From positions 4,402,495-4,466,494 of the forward strand of contig SSBO01000003.1 in NCBI GenBank assembly GCA_005281725.1: a stretch of DNA of 64,000 nt. Reading direction: 5' to 3'. Numbering within the stretch: position 1 is the stretch's first letter; each line of letters starts with the position of its first letter. Below the pieces are notes generated by a model, which saw only the letters and a list, made by a program, of their open reading frames with translations, was not told the DNA's origin and did not search any database. Source of the stretch: Wuchereria bancrofti (lineage: Eukaryota; Nematoda; Chromadorea; Rhabditida; Onchocercidae). Both the position numbers and the translations under genes were made by a program. Of this stretch, positions 1-12,900 are shown piece by piece.

Positions 1-111
1 AAAATGGAAGAAGGGGTCATACAGAAAGAGAACGAAAAAGAAAATTTCTAATACGAAGTTCAAAACAAAAAAATGAACAATCTCCAGAACTAAATAATGA
101 AAATCTCGTAC

Positions 112-3100
112 CAGTATTTTCTAGTAGTGTTTTTGGTCCCTTCTCTCTATTCATTACGATGATTAGAGCAGGCAATAATCCAAGAACGTGGGGACGCATA
201 CTCTCACCCATCTTCATAGCTATTTCACCAATTGCCCATATCGAATTATTACAAACGGATATTGAATCAGGATCCAAATTCTGGGCCAAAATAGGAAGAA
301 AGATATCTAAAACGCTACAGTACTTTATTTCATTGATAATTTAAAGTAATCCTTAAGTGAAACAACCTTAATTTAGCTTTAAAATTAATCCATTCTACAA
401 AGTTTTTTTCTACTATATTAAATATATTAAATAAGTTCCTTTAGGTAATTAACGGTGAATGGAGGTAAAAATATAAAAGCCCACTTATATGAGGTTGCAG
501 GTAATGATAACAAGCTTTGGATAAATCACCAAGCAAAGCAAATGAACTTTGCCGCACTTCAGCACTTGAATCCTGAAATAATTATTGCTGTTCTGCTCAA
601 ATCAAAAACTTAAGTTTGGAAAATTTTCGAACAAATACAAATTTTGGGCGAAATGAAAATTCACGATATTGAATAATAAATACCATAGAGCACTGATAAA
701 CGAGGGCAATAATTTGACTCGGTCCAACAAGAGAATCAATATGTTCGGCAAGTCCTTCTGCAAGTCCCGAGAGAAGATCCAATGCAACAATAAGGAAATC
801 TTTGTCTGGCATGTCATATTCTGCCGGTCGCTCCATGGCAAGTTGCGATTGTTGTAAACAGCGTCCAATCAGTGCCGTACATCTTAATTAAAGTGATTAC
901 TAAGTTAGACACGTGGAAATAACATAAAACGTGATCAAAAAAGAAGTCAAATATTTAGGTTTATCGCGAGAATCATGCACAACAAATCCTGCTAAACATT
1001 AAATTGTTTTATTTGAAAATAACGGTATAAAATCAATAGATGAAGAAACCTTTGAAAAACAGGTTCGCAGTATGGCAGGAAAGCCTCATGAAGAGCAGTA
1101 GCAACAGAAGATAAACATTCTAACAATGGAAACAGTTCCTTATCATCGTCACCAAGAGCAGCCCATTTTGACATCAACGGCCTCATAATTGTCTGAATAA
1201 GACAGATCATTCAAAAGATATTTATAACAAATTCTGATTCAGAAAGACAAGTGCCACAATTAACTGTTCGTGAAACAGACCTCAACGTACTGCGGTTCAT
1301 TCAAATTCGGACCAACACTGTCTGCTAATGTACCTACTGCATCATACAGAATGAGTAGATTTTTAGCCTGAAATACAATTCAGAATCACATGATACCAAA
1401 ATCAAGGAATTATACATATTGCAACAGTAGAGATCTGGAATAAACCATATTATTAAAAAAACGTTCTTATACATTCGCAAGCTGCAATTAGTATTATGCG
1501 ACTAAGTATCATGAAAAGATGTCTTAAGAAAATAAAGTATAAGATGTTGTAAATAGAAAAAAAAAAACAAATATTTTTTTAAACACCTCAATGCAAATCT
1601 GTAAAATTTAAGTATAAAATAGAAACTTGGTATCTGCTGAATGCTTCTACTAGAGTAGCAAGAATTTCGGGCAGGTATGGAACCAATTCCAAATTTGCTT
1701 CTTCTTCGAGGGTTGCAAATGCAGAGCATGCAGCTTCTTGCACTCGTTTACTGCCATCCAGAATACGAGCCAGTAACTGAAAATTAATCTAGCAACGTAA
1801 ATTTCAGCCGAAAAATGGAGAATCCGTTATTACCAGTAGTGAAAAATTCTTAGCTCAGGAAGACATAATTCGCCGTGACCATGAAAATCCATGTTTCATA
1901 TTCTACAGAAAAAGGAAGAATGGTCAACAAATGGTTTCCTTTCAATCCTTGCAAAGGAGCTGATGAAACTGATAGTTTTTTAAATCAGGCCTTCAGTGTA
2001 GAAATATTCAAAATTACCTCTGTCAGTTTTTGTATACCCCTTGCCATTCTGCAACAATTAAATGAGAAAATTTTTATTTGAATTTTTTAAGTTCTTAACC
2101 GCTAACTGCCTTTAGATTTTATGCATTTTATTGACTGAAAATGGACCTACCTCCTTCAACAACTGCTTAAAATACATATTGTGATCTTGCTGAACAACAT
2201 AGTGACAGTATCGAGACAAAGTCCAACAAGTAATTGACCTCACAAGAGCCTGAAGTTAATAACATTCTTAATGGTTGGAAAATCATTCCATCGGTGCAAA
2301 AGGATATTAAAATATATGGCAGGAGGTCATATACCTTTCGGTCTTGCAAAGATGTGATTAAAAACGGTACGAGTTCTGGCAAATGTGGAGTAATGCCTGA
2401 CATACAGCCTTCCGCAACAGCACCCAAAGCTAATATGCCACTTTCTTTTATCTGAAATTACAGTTACTTTTCCATGTTCTATAATAGAAATTTGAGATGC
2501 AAAATATAAGTAAATAAAATATGACTTACCAGCCAATTATTATGAAAAAGAGTTTCCTTCAAGATAGGTAATAGAGTTGGTAAAAAGTCATCATTAAATA
2601 TGCTAGAAAGTACATCCAAGGAAGCAGCACTACATTTTCCTGCAAAATTATATTCCTTGATAATAACGAGAACAGACATATGTCGATAACAGGCACATAC
2701 AAAAAATACATCGAGAAGCATACGCAAATTCCACTCAGTCGAACTGTCGTCATCTCCATCATCATCATCATCCATCGATTCCTAAAATTTCGAAAAAATT
2801 TTTATATCGATTCATACATAGTGATTTGAAAACCCATCTTGAAAATTCATGCCTTTTATTACGTTCCAAGTATGAAAATGGAATACTGTAAAAGTCCTAA
2901 ACCATATGGTGTTTATAAAACAGCACAGGCTAAGCCATACGGGGTACACATTACTTGCCAAAAACTAATCGAACACTGAGTCTCAACTAATTCATTAAAA
3001 AACTCAAGCACCCCTTCAGCAGTAGTGTCAGACTTCCTTTGTGTTTGTGTTTGCGTTTTAGCACGATGGAAACGTGGCTTTATGTCTTGCTGACGATCGG

Positions 3101-5154
3101 GTATAGCACCATCCTCTTCATCAATATCACCCTGAAAAATATGTGCAAATAATCTAGCAACAAAACAGTCCTCTAACAGCAAAGAAAAAATGACTGCATA
3201 TAAAACAACTTTCCAAGTAGTCATGCAAGAGCATAACTTACTTTCAAAACAGCAACGTCCATATCAGAATACCTCATACATCTAACCAGAACTGGTATCA
3301 ATTTCGGAAGATGAGGCAACAGAGCTTCTTTGCATACTTGTGGATTTTCAGCTAATGCTAACCAAAATTCACAAGCTTCCAACGCAGTTGCTTCATTTGG
3401 ATCCTTAAAATCAGCAAAACTTTAAACTCCGTAATAACGGCTGAATAAACAAACACTATCAACAAACAGCAAGTTATCTACCTGTGTCCTCAGAAGCATA
3501 AACTCTACAATGTTTCCTAACTGGGATGCTAGTTTATCGAGATGAGAATCAAGCAGCAATGTTAACGATCGGCAAAGCTGCTTTTGCACTTCCTGAAAGA
3601 GATCAGTAAAATACAATAAAAACAAGGAATAAATACGACAACACACAATGAAGAATAGTTTATAAGAAGAGAAAAGGATATGCCGGTTTTTCTTAGAATT
3701 ACAAATCAATATCAATTATGTAACTCTTTCTCTGATAGAAATGAGTCCAACTTATTTATTCTACTAAGGCGCTGTCTAACACAAGTATAAGAAAATCAAG
3801 GAAATAAGACAAACAAAATAATGTAATAAAATGAGAAATAAGATTCGACACTTCCACCTCATCGTTTCTGCATGCGTTCACGATACTCACACCTACAACA
3901 TTTAAACTGCAAGTTTATTGAAGTAAGGTAGAATTACCGTGTCTGTATCATTTGCCAAGGCAAATAAGTGTTGCAAAAATACGTCCATGATGTTGTTTAA
4001 CGGTTCCGTTTGAACTAATAAAATGCAGTTCACCGAATTAAGTGCCAATGCCCTGCAATTATCAGTGTCTTGCAAATCAAAATCATTAAACAAACAATTA
4101 TTACTTTTTCATAAATTAAATCAAACAGAAATCACTGACCTCAACTTAGGCGATGAAGAATTGAAGAAACACAGAAGTTTTGGAATAAGTGTACTCAAGT
4201 GTTCCTGAGGTGCTAGCATATCTGCAGAGTCCTCGCAAATTTTCTGTATAGCACCCATAGCACCCTGTAAATTTGCATAATGCTTAGGATTTCATGTGTT
4301 TTGTTGAACATAACAGTACAATGCAAATTTATAGAAAAAAAAAAACCTCTTGTAAGTTCTCATCAGACCCGTCTAGCATATTGCACAACGTAGGGAGCAA
4401 GGCCGGCCACTGAGCGATACCCTCATGAACAACAATTGTCGTGATAATAATGCCCACAGTTGCACGTATTAATGGATGGCAGTCCGAAATTGCTAGAAGC
4501 GTCTTGTTCTTAACATAATGTCGTATAGGCTCAGGCAAACGTCCCCACAACATTCTTATTGAATTTTTCAATATCAAACCCGCCAATGAACGATTTGCCA
4601 CCTGTAAGCATGTTTATTTGTAAGTGCGTTTGTTCTAGCACAGGGTTTATTTAAACCAATTATTGCTAATAAATACGTGAAACATGACCTAATAGGGAAG
4701 GTAAATGATAAATGAGATGTCATTATCCCTCAAAAATTAGTCATAAAGCTTAAACTACCAAAAAGTATAACATTTCTTCGAAATTCAAAATTTCCGCATC
4801 TAGCATGTATTACAAATTAGAGGTGAAACACACTGACTTGCATTTTGCAAGAAACTGATAACTGAATAGTAATACTATAATACCTGCTCATCTTTTAGTT
4901 CACTGAGAATGAATACAAGGTAACAGCAAAATTCGGGATGTAAGTTGAGTTGGTCAAGACGCTGAAACAAACTATGAATGGTGATGTTGGAATTTGAAAT
5001 TGAACAATAAAAAATAAAAAAATTATGACAGGAAATATACTTCCTGAACATTTCGTTGTGTTTGCGTGTCTGGTGACTGTGAATGCTGGAGAAGTTGCAC
5101 AACCTGCTGTAACTCGTCAGGAATAGGCCTCCAATCTTCTGCTTCTCCGGTCAT
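112..5154 (-). CDS. imb-2: Transportin-1 / importin-beta-2 (karyopherin beta-2), 3'-truncated by window edge
   Basis: Nuclear import receptor that carries PY-NLS cargo such as RNA-binding proteins through the pore under Ran control. Eighteen phase-consistent exons, in coding order: 5154-5041, 4961-4884, 4601-4347, 4264-4140, 4052-3938, 3592-3482, 3403-3242, 3131-3012, 2781-2724, 2639-2530, 2451-2335, 2249-2151, 1776-1627, 1367-1281, 1192-1050, 882-684, 572-485, 306-112. They give about 775 residues of a family usually near 890, so roughly the last 110 residues lie off the left edge. HEAT-repeat blocks match the family throughout: LIRATVGI near residue 115, [14 protein letters not shown] near 330, the acidic loop rich in Asp near 361-376, and [14 protein letters not shown] near 590. 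Trp464 (in ITCWTLSRY) and Trp734 (in [13 protein letters not shown]) correspond to the tryptophans known in the human protein to contact cargo. The start Met lies 38 nt after a strong acceptor-like site. Identity is secure; exon ends are read by eye. Confidence 0.96.
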
Positions 5155-5200
5155 TTCAAAAGATCATACTACGTAGTATATATCTATCTAACCTGGAACA
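5155..5200 (-). promoter_or_regulatory. Transportin 5' leader with probable trans-splice acceptor
   Basis: On the minus strand, a pyrimidine run followed by TTCCAG ends at 5193, 38 nt before the start codon at 5154. No upstream coding exon is visible. It could be a spliced-leader acceptor or the 3' end of a 5'-UTR intron. The leader also contains the 12-bp palindrome TACTACGTAGTA at about 5168-5179. Confidence 0.45.
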
Positions 5201-7490
5201 GGAAAAAAGACCAGTTTGATAATGAACAGTCTTTCGCTGTTACAGAAAAAAGCAAGTGCATTGTTAATTGGGGTCATTAGCAGATGTCGCGTCTCAAAAT
5301 GGAACGCGTCCTGTAAACTACTCCGATCGCATTTTAAGTGTCATCCAGTTCCATTAATAGTGCGTATGATGTAACGAGCAGTGCAAAGAGGACGCATAGC
5401 ACTTTACGTTTGTCTTCACGAGCACCTCTCCGATACATTCAGTCTTCCCAAATGGATATCCTTACTTCCCTAATCGAAGACTCTCAACAACATGTATAAC
5501 ACTGACAAACTGGAAGGTACGCGTATTTGCATAGCATGGGTGATCTCTGTTGCATTGCGCCTACCTAAACAAATCCGGCGACCGTGAAATGCCAGCTGGA
5601 TTAGGCAAGAAAAGCCGCGAGGATTGGGAGGAGGGGTGGGTAGGAGAGTGCAGTCAAGGCTTGGGCAATCGTGTATAGCTACGAGCAGAGCTACTCCGTT
5701 AACAGGAATGTGTCATACGGAGTCCTACAAATTCATTACTTTTTCACTTTTTCCCATTTTTATGTGTATCTGATATAGCTCAAACTTTAAATGTTTCCAT
5801 AAATTCTTGGACTCTCAGGGAAGCATCCCCTGCAACTTCCGCCGCGGCCGCTTATATTCTAGAGCACTATATTCCGAGGCTTTATATTCTTCACTGGACT
5901 CAAAAGTTCATGACGACCAAGTCATAGTGATCCTCCCAAGCTTGAAATGGCCTATGTGACGCAACCGCTTGTGGAAAAGATCAACATGGAGAATGGGGAG
6001 AGGGAAGGGGGAGAGGCGCAGTTGAAGGTTGCAGAGAGCGAAGAGATATTCTTTGAAAATACAATAAAATGGATATAATTTACGAGAGGATGTTGCTTGG
6101 GAATGTAGTGTGTCGAGCAGGTGCAAGTATGGAGGGTAAGGACATCCTGTTGAAGAGGACGTATGGTTGAGACTAGGTGTTGAATGCAAGGTTGATTTGG
6201 CTTCTGCACCTTAAAAAGTCCCAATGTTAGGAGTTAAAACTCCTAGAGATGAGATGAAACTGAAATGCCTAATTAGGGAGACCTGCGTCCTTGTCCTTCT
6301 GAAATGCCGTTCTCTCTTCGTTCCGTTTCTCGATAGATAGCAGACTTGCATTTTGCCTTCTAACTGGTCTATTAAATTAACCAGCACATGAAAACTGCTA
6401 AGAAACGTTGGTGTCTGGTCCTAACAATACGTTGTTACTTATTCAGCGTCTTGTGAAAGATAAGTAGAAGAGAAATGGAATGAATATGCTTAAACATATT
6501 ATGTCTGTAGGAGACAGACAAGCTGTTGTTATCCTCACCGACATTTCAGATTTCTAAAGAGTCCTAATATTGCTCCAATAATTGTTTCGCATCAGGAAAT
6601 AACCGAAAAACTTTTAACATTACAAAAGATAAAGTTACTGTGATGAAGAAATATGAGGTTCCTGGATCTATTGCATAGAAAATTTTGAAGGAGTTAGGTG
6701 TTTTGTATTTTGAGATGGTACAAAACGAACATTTCACTTTTAGTGTAAGCCTTGCCATTCAGGATACAGTCAGTTTTCCAATCATTGTTTCGTCGTAGTC
6801 AGTTTAATAGTCAGAACAAAACTGTTTAGATAAAATGCAGAAATATGAGATTGTTTCTCCAAATATCTTAAACCAAAATAACTTTTAAAATTTCGAATAA
6901 AAGTAAACGACTTATGTTTCGAGTCGATCAAAGGGCTCGGATTTCAGGTCTTATTTCTAAATTCAGTTTAAACCTTATCAGTTCTAAAAAATAAGTCATG
7001 CTACCTGCTTTCCTTGCAAAGGTGTACTGTGGAAGTGGTGGTGTTTCAATCTGCATAATTTATCGGTTTGTTATCATACGTGAACTTCTATATGTACATT
7101 CTATTATCAAGGTCCGTCATGGATTTTCTTCTTTAATGTTTGTATTCTTAATTTGATTCTAAATTGCTGTGAACAAAATGTTGAGATTTTTTCACCAACA
7201 AATCACTCTGAATTTTCTGCATAACAAATTCCTTTTCGATATCCGATTCACTTTAACAGATAAAAAGTACTGATTGAGAAGTAAAATAAAATAAAGTTTA
7301 CTAAGTGCTTGTACAGTATGCGAAAATTTGAATTAGAGCAGTCCTTATTTATATAAAAATAATGATGGGCCTTCCTCTATAAAATATTTTCACGTTGACA
7401 TAGAACAAGTGCTTAAATGAATTTCGTCATTATTCACAATACTTGAAGAAAAATAGTCGGAAATCAAGCTTATCGTCGATGTCTACCTTT

Positions 7491-7568
7491 CTGATTTCAA
7501 TCAAGAGTTTTTAATTCCATTTCAATCAAGAGTTTAATTCTGATTTCAATCAAGAGTTTTTAATTCCA
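7491..7568. repeat. Interrupted tandem repeat of a 29-bp unit
   Basis: A 29-base unit beginning CTGATTTCAATCAAGAG occurs exactly twice, at 7491-7519 and 7540-7568. A shortened copy (TTTCAATCAAGAGTTTAATT) fills 7520-7539. This is a local duplication with no coding reading. Confidence 0.85.
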
Positions 7569-8338
7569 CTTAAAAATCTGCTTGAAACTTTCAAGGCAAA
7601 TGAAACAAAAATACAAGTTATATTCACTTTTCCTATTGTTCATCCTGTTTTGCTCTTAAAATACATATTCCATTTTATATCTTGTCATGAAATGTTACAC
7701 AAATTAAATATTTATTTCATAATAAATCATTCAGTCATTTTTGGTAGATGCATGAAAGTGTCCCTAATTTTGAATCATTTATGCATTATATTGAAAGTTC
7801 TGGAAGATTATTTATGCATGCTCATTCATTTCACTAATATTAATAATTTTTAAATTTTGAAGTACTAAAATTAATGTCGTTCATTTCGAGATTTTTATTT
7901 TACACTTTGGAATGATTTTATCTTAATTCATTTTTCTTTATACTTCAAAATTTAAAATATGAAAAAATTTAAATAAATTAAATGCTGGGTATTTTTTGTG
8001 TTATTTATTTATGTATTTCATTTTTTATTATTTCATTTGTTGTTCTTTCAATTTTCGTTTTTTTTTTACTTTAAAAAACGGAGGACTGGAAGTGAATACA
8101 AAACCCAAGTCATCCATATCTTCTCATCTTTAATTAATTAAATGCTGTTAAACTGTTAAATTGAGCATAAAATTGCGACTAAGTATCAAACTCTTTTTAT
8201 TAAAATTTTTAAAACATTTAAATTTATACTATAACAACCTTACAAGTAACAGCTGATTGAGGAAAATATGCATTATATGAAGGCATACTCTTATCTAGAT
8301 TGTTTTCAGTCCGGAAGAAAAGAAAAAGATAAGAGAAT

Positions 8339-8644
8339 ATGTGGTCTTTGTCAAACAAGGCAGCTCATGACTGCTTGTTCTTTCTTAAAAGCATCGTACC
8401 TGATGCCATCTGTTCAGTAGAAGCGGTAGAAAACGACTCATATAAGTCATCAGGAATCCATTCGTACGATATGATACAAATAGGAGAAATGAGTCACTGT
8501 CGTACAACAAGTTTTGCAGGAGATATTTGGTTGATGCCTAACTGCGCACAGCTGGAAGCGGTTTCATCTCTGTCATCGAGGAAAGCTAGTAGAAGATCGG
8601 CGATAGTAGAAAAGATCTCAGAAACAGATGATAAACATAGCTAA
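8339..8644 (+). CDS. Hypothetical small ORF or terminal exon (101 aa)
   Basis: Open frame from ATG 8339 to a stop at 8642-8644. An in-frame stop at 8330-8332 limits it upstream. The composition is more protein-like than surrounding AT-rich frames: Ser-rich, with a basic patch SSRKASRRSAIVEK near residues 79-92 that looks like a kinase site. No family is recognised, and there is no signal peptide or membrane segment. A good acceptor (GTTTTCAG) just upstream at about 8302-8309 opens a different frame that stops after 36 codons. It may be a one-exon gene, the last exon of an unseen gene, or chance. Confidence 0.25.
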   Translation: MWSLSNKAAHDCLFFLKSIVPDAICSVEAVENDSYKSSGIHSYDMIQIGEMSHCRTTSFAGDIWLMPNCAQLEAVSSLSSRKASRRSAIVEKISETDDKHS

Positions 8645-9341
8645 TGTTTATTGGCCGTAAAATTTTAAGAAGCTCATATAGTTGAAATGATAGTTGAGAA
8701 TGAACGATTATGTTGTTTTTGTATAACAATTCATTAATGCTTTTGTAATATTGAAATTAAATTGAACGCAATTCACTAAAAATAGATGCGAAACAGAGCC
8801 AAAGAAGGAAACTAACCGAATCAATTCAAATCAAACTTTCTCAGATTCCCTTGTTCTATTTCATTCTTCATTCATTGTGATCAATCGAATTGTTCAAATG
8901 CCGATGCATCAATCTCTGCATTACATATCATTATCACTGCTTATCCATATTGCTGGGGAAATGCAAAAAGGACGTATGAGACACACGTTCCCTGCAAATG
9001 TCACGGTTAAATGATGAGATAAAATTTGTAGTTTTATTCTTTATCATTAGATTTATCATTCATTTCATTTTACATCTTTTTTGAATCTTACACTGTAAAT
9101 TTCACTACTACTTTTCTCTATTACACAGATAATTGTAGATGATTAAGTAAATTTTTTGTTTTAAAGTGAAGTACTGAATAGATATAAACTCCAACAGGTG
9201 CGTAAATTATAATATTTCAACTAATTAATTAATCACTTTCTTACTGGACTTTTAACACAGTTTCATGCTAAATTATTCTGCGATCTTTCCATGCAACGGT
9301 TACTTTTTGAGCATTTACGCTAACACTATTTGTGAAAAAAA

Positions 9342-9371
9342 ATTTTGAGCCGTCGAAGCACGGCTCAAAAT
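9342..9371. repeat. Perfect 12-bp hairpin
   Basis: ATTTTGAGCCGT (9342-9353), loop CGAAGC, then the exact reverse complement (9360-9371). It lies about 565 bp upstream of the first receptor gene and outside any exon. Confidence 0.8.
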
Positions 9372-9889
9372 CAAAGTCAAAGCTTTGAAGACAAAACAAA
9401 CGCAATATTGAAGTCTCGATCATAGCTATTAAGAAACAATTAAAATTTCGGTACATGCTACATATCTCGTTCACCATCATGTATATATATACTATTTGAC
9501 AAGATTTTAACTTATGATACGGGTAGAAGAAATATCAATAAACTCTTGATAATTGTCGAGATGGTATTGCATAAGGCTTTTCTTTATCATGTGATGGAAG
9601 CAAATGATCAAGATTTTTATAGAAATGTGCATTGTATTCTTGAAATCAAACGTTAAGGAGTTATTGATTAATTGAAGAATACAGTATTCGTCTTTTTCGG
9701 TCTCAATTTGCACTGATATAATAATTGAAATTAGTACTATTCTCTTTTTATCTTTATAATCTTCTAGTTTTCAAAGTTTTTTAAATTAATCCTCAATGCA
9801 AATGATTTTCACGCAGCTGTATAATTTGTATTATTTTTTGCATAAACTTAATTGATATAATTTTACAGGTATGTTTATAGTATGTCGTT

Positions 9890-9935
9890 GAACTGATTTT
9901 TTAGCCAAGAAGTAAGAAATAAGGCTTTGCAAATT
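9890..9935 (+). promoter_or_regulatory. Possible spliced-leader acceptor of upstream receptor gene
   Basis: GATTTTTTAG ends at 9904, 31 nt upstream of the start ATG at 9936. No coding exon is seen before it, so a trans-splice site or a 5'-UTR intron end is likely. Confidence 0.4.
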
Positions 9936-12900
9936 ATGCTACCGGCAAAATATGCTATTGCTGCTTATTTTTTTCAACTAATTGCAAGTATGTTTAAGCA
10001 AATATATTGTCTTATTCAAACTTATAAAAACAGATAAGTAAATATATTTACTTGGTAATATATATATATATATCAGCCTGGAATAATTGCAAACTTCCCT
10101 ATTAATCTTATAGCTTTACATTGTGTATTAAATATTCTTCTAAGCTCAAAAAATTACAAATTAGACTTAAGACGATAAGCGTGGTAGTAAGAGGTGATTC
10201 TTTTTTCTCCCGGCGCTTTTAGTTGAATTCTCCTCTGCGGTTCTAATCGTGCGATTGCAGAAATAAAGGAAATAAAAAACTTTCACAACATTCGAGAGGA
10301 CATCAGTTCATGAGCTTATTTTCTCCACGTTCATTTAGTGTTCAAAGTTTCAAACCGTTTTTTGCAAGATAGGATTGTTAACCCTTTGCGCATTTATCCT
10401 TTAGTCGGACAAAGAAAACAAAAAAACGGTTCACCTGTCAGAAACGTGGCGAAACAAATTTTGAACAAACGATATGCTAGCATGATAAGGATCTCGTCTT
10501 AGCCCAAATTTTTTTTTGTGTTGCTGCTTTTTTGTAAATACAAATATAAATTAAATTAAAAGAATGCTGAAATATTACATAATGTTAAATGCATAAATAT
10601 TTCATATTATGTTTCAAAAAATTGAACTTTTTTAAACAACTTCTCAAAAACGAACTTGGACAATTCGAATAAAATAGCATTCGACAGTTATTATCTCTAG
10701 GGAATCAGTGACTACTTCTTGGTCTTAAACAATAGCTTATTCTGAAAAATACTTTTTAACTATTTTAAAAGTTTTTATATTTGAAATATTTGTAGCACTA
10801 CTAGCAACCTCAAATTACTTACCACCACAGTTGAAACTAGTGCGTGATATGTTGGAAACATATGATAAGAAGTCGAGACCTGTGTGGGATCATAGTAGAT
10901 CCATTAATGTGACATTTAGCATGGATCTCTATCAAATACTACAAGTGGTTTGTTGCACCTTATTTTGTCATCAGGTACCATGTTTCTTGTCCGTCCTTAA
11001 TTTTGCTTGTATATTGAATTTTCGAGATAATTTATTGAATTAATGTAATGTAAAAGTACGACAGTTATTAAAAACCTTCAATTAAAAAGATTTTTATAAT
11101 ATGATATTAATTACTTCAATTAATAAGACATGAAATTAGCAGAATAAGGCACCATATTATTTATTTTGCTGGCGAAAGTAAAACAATATACAAAATTTTT
11201 TAGGATGAACCGCAGCAGTATGTTTTGCTCAATGCTTGGATAATTGAGGTTAGCTTTTATCTATTATTCTTTTTAATTCTATGAAATTTTCAAATTTTAC
11301 TATTTTTAGAACAGAAAAATATTAACATACAAAAAGCAAATGATTTCTGGAATGGCTATTTGAAAATCTTGCCAAAAAAGGTTTTTGACTACTGCGCAAC
11401 CATATCCATTTTTGTAAATTTAGGCAAAAGTTTGTTTGTCACTCTATTACTAATGAATGGTGTTCTGGCTTCCATAATTATTGAATAGCTTTGCTTTTTT
11501 AAATATTAATTAAGTCATCCAATCCTTATCACCTTCATGAACTACCTGATGTGAATGGATAATTTTCCTCTGTTGTAGGTAAAATCTTTCAACTACTCTC
11601 ATTGACACCTATTACGAGTGATGTGTCCCTAATTTCTTTTCCTCATAGTTTTTTACAAAAGTGCAAGAAACTTAAGATGAAAATTTTTATTAAACTCCAA
11701 TCATTTGTTTTGTAAGCGCAAAGATTGTGCAAGTTGAGAGAGATCAATTTTTGACATAAAATGTATGAATAAGTCACTGAGTATAGATTAGATTATAGTT
11801 AGGTGATGTCGTAATAACGATTAATTAATCAGCATCTGACCAACGATGGAATGTCGTGTTCAGTCACGCCATGATGAACTGACCATAAAAAATTAGTGGA
11901 CAAAGGCCTTCTCATACATTAGATATGAAATAAAACTGAAGGATGGCATAAATCAAAGGGTTGTAATGGCGTAATCTTTTAATTACAGCATATTTACAGT
12001 CAGATTATCAGCTTAGTAGCAAGTGTGTCATTTTTATTGATTGAAATTGGCGATTATGAGGTAGTAGTGTGATTATGAGGTGTTAGTATGACTGGATAAT
12101 TATCATCTTGAACTTAGCTTTTATCTGATTATGAAAATTTTACATTTAAAATTCTACATCTTCGCAAAGCTTTCGAATTTTTGCAATTAACTGAATTATC
12201 TTACATTACATGTATTCAAGGTGTTTTTAATAAAGAAGTGAAAGCAAAATATTTTTATTGCAAATTATAAATTTAGACAGTTCCAAATAGTAAGTTTTAT
12301 TCCTGACTTCTAGTGTTCTAATACAACAACTTCTGATGCCTTCGCAAAGCTTTCGAATTTATTAACTGAAGCAAATGAATTTTGAATTCTCATTTTGATG
12401 AATTACTAAATGAGTTAACGAGTTTCCTACTAAATAAGTTTCCATTTTTTAAGCGAAATAAAATAAAAAATTGAAAAGATCTTGAAAGGATTTTTATAAG
12501 CACAAACTGATAAACTTAATTTGCCCTTCAGAAAAAGGTTTTATCAAGTTCTAAATGTTTATAAAATTTATAGCGATGGTACGATGAATTTTTGTACTGG
12601 CGTCCAGAGGATTATGATAATATTACAGAAATTCATTTACCGCATAGTTCGATTTGGTTACCCGACACAACACTTTATAATTCGTTTGTTCATTTTACTT
12701 ATTTTAGTGCTTATGGTGAAAGGACTGTTTTGAGAATTTCTAAATATACCTGCTAGAGAAAATCATGAGTTCCGCAACTGAAGTCCAAGCGAGATAATGA
12801 ATATTATGTATTAGTTGGATTTATCAATATAAGATCATATAATTTTCATGCAACTTAGGCTAGTGATGAAAGATGATGATACGAGGCGGTTGTTGAATGT

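Larger units (their letters stand above)
5201..9903. other. Intergenic stretch, transportin to first receptor gene
   Basis: About 4.7 kb. The first kilobase (5270-6300) is clearly less AT-rich than the rest and includes a GCGGCCGC site near 5843-5850; it may contain the transportin promoter. A short Glu-rich reading frame starts at 5986 (MENGEREGGE) but I could not extend it by splicing. The remainder is AT-rich and apart from a possible small ORF at 8339-8644, an interrupted repeat at 7491-7568 and a hairpin at 9342-9371, I see nothing in it. Confidence 0.5.

Noticed and set aside
1..111. Next transportin exon at the left edge
   Set aside because: No in-frame continuation after the donor at 110-111; the following exon must lie outside the window.
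1985..2055. Possible extra transportin exon ([10 protein letters not shown] on the minus strand)
   Set aside because: The exons at 2249-2151 and 1776-1627 join directly in phase and match the family without a gap.
5840..5852. GCGGCCGC site as a possible CpG-type promoter
   Set aside because: Nematodes lack CpG-island promoters of the vertebrate kind; one GC-rich octamer is not evidence.
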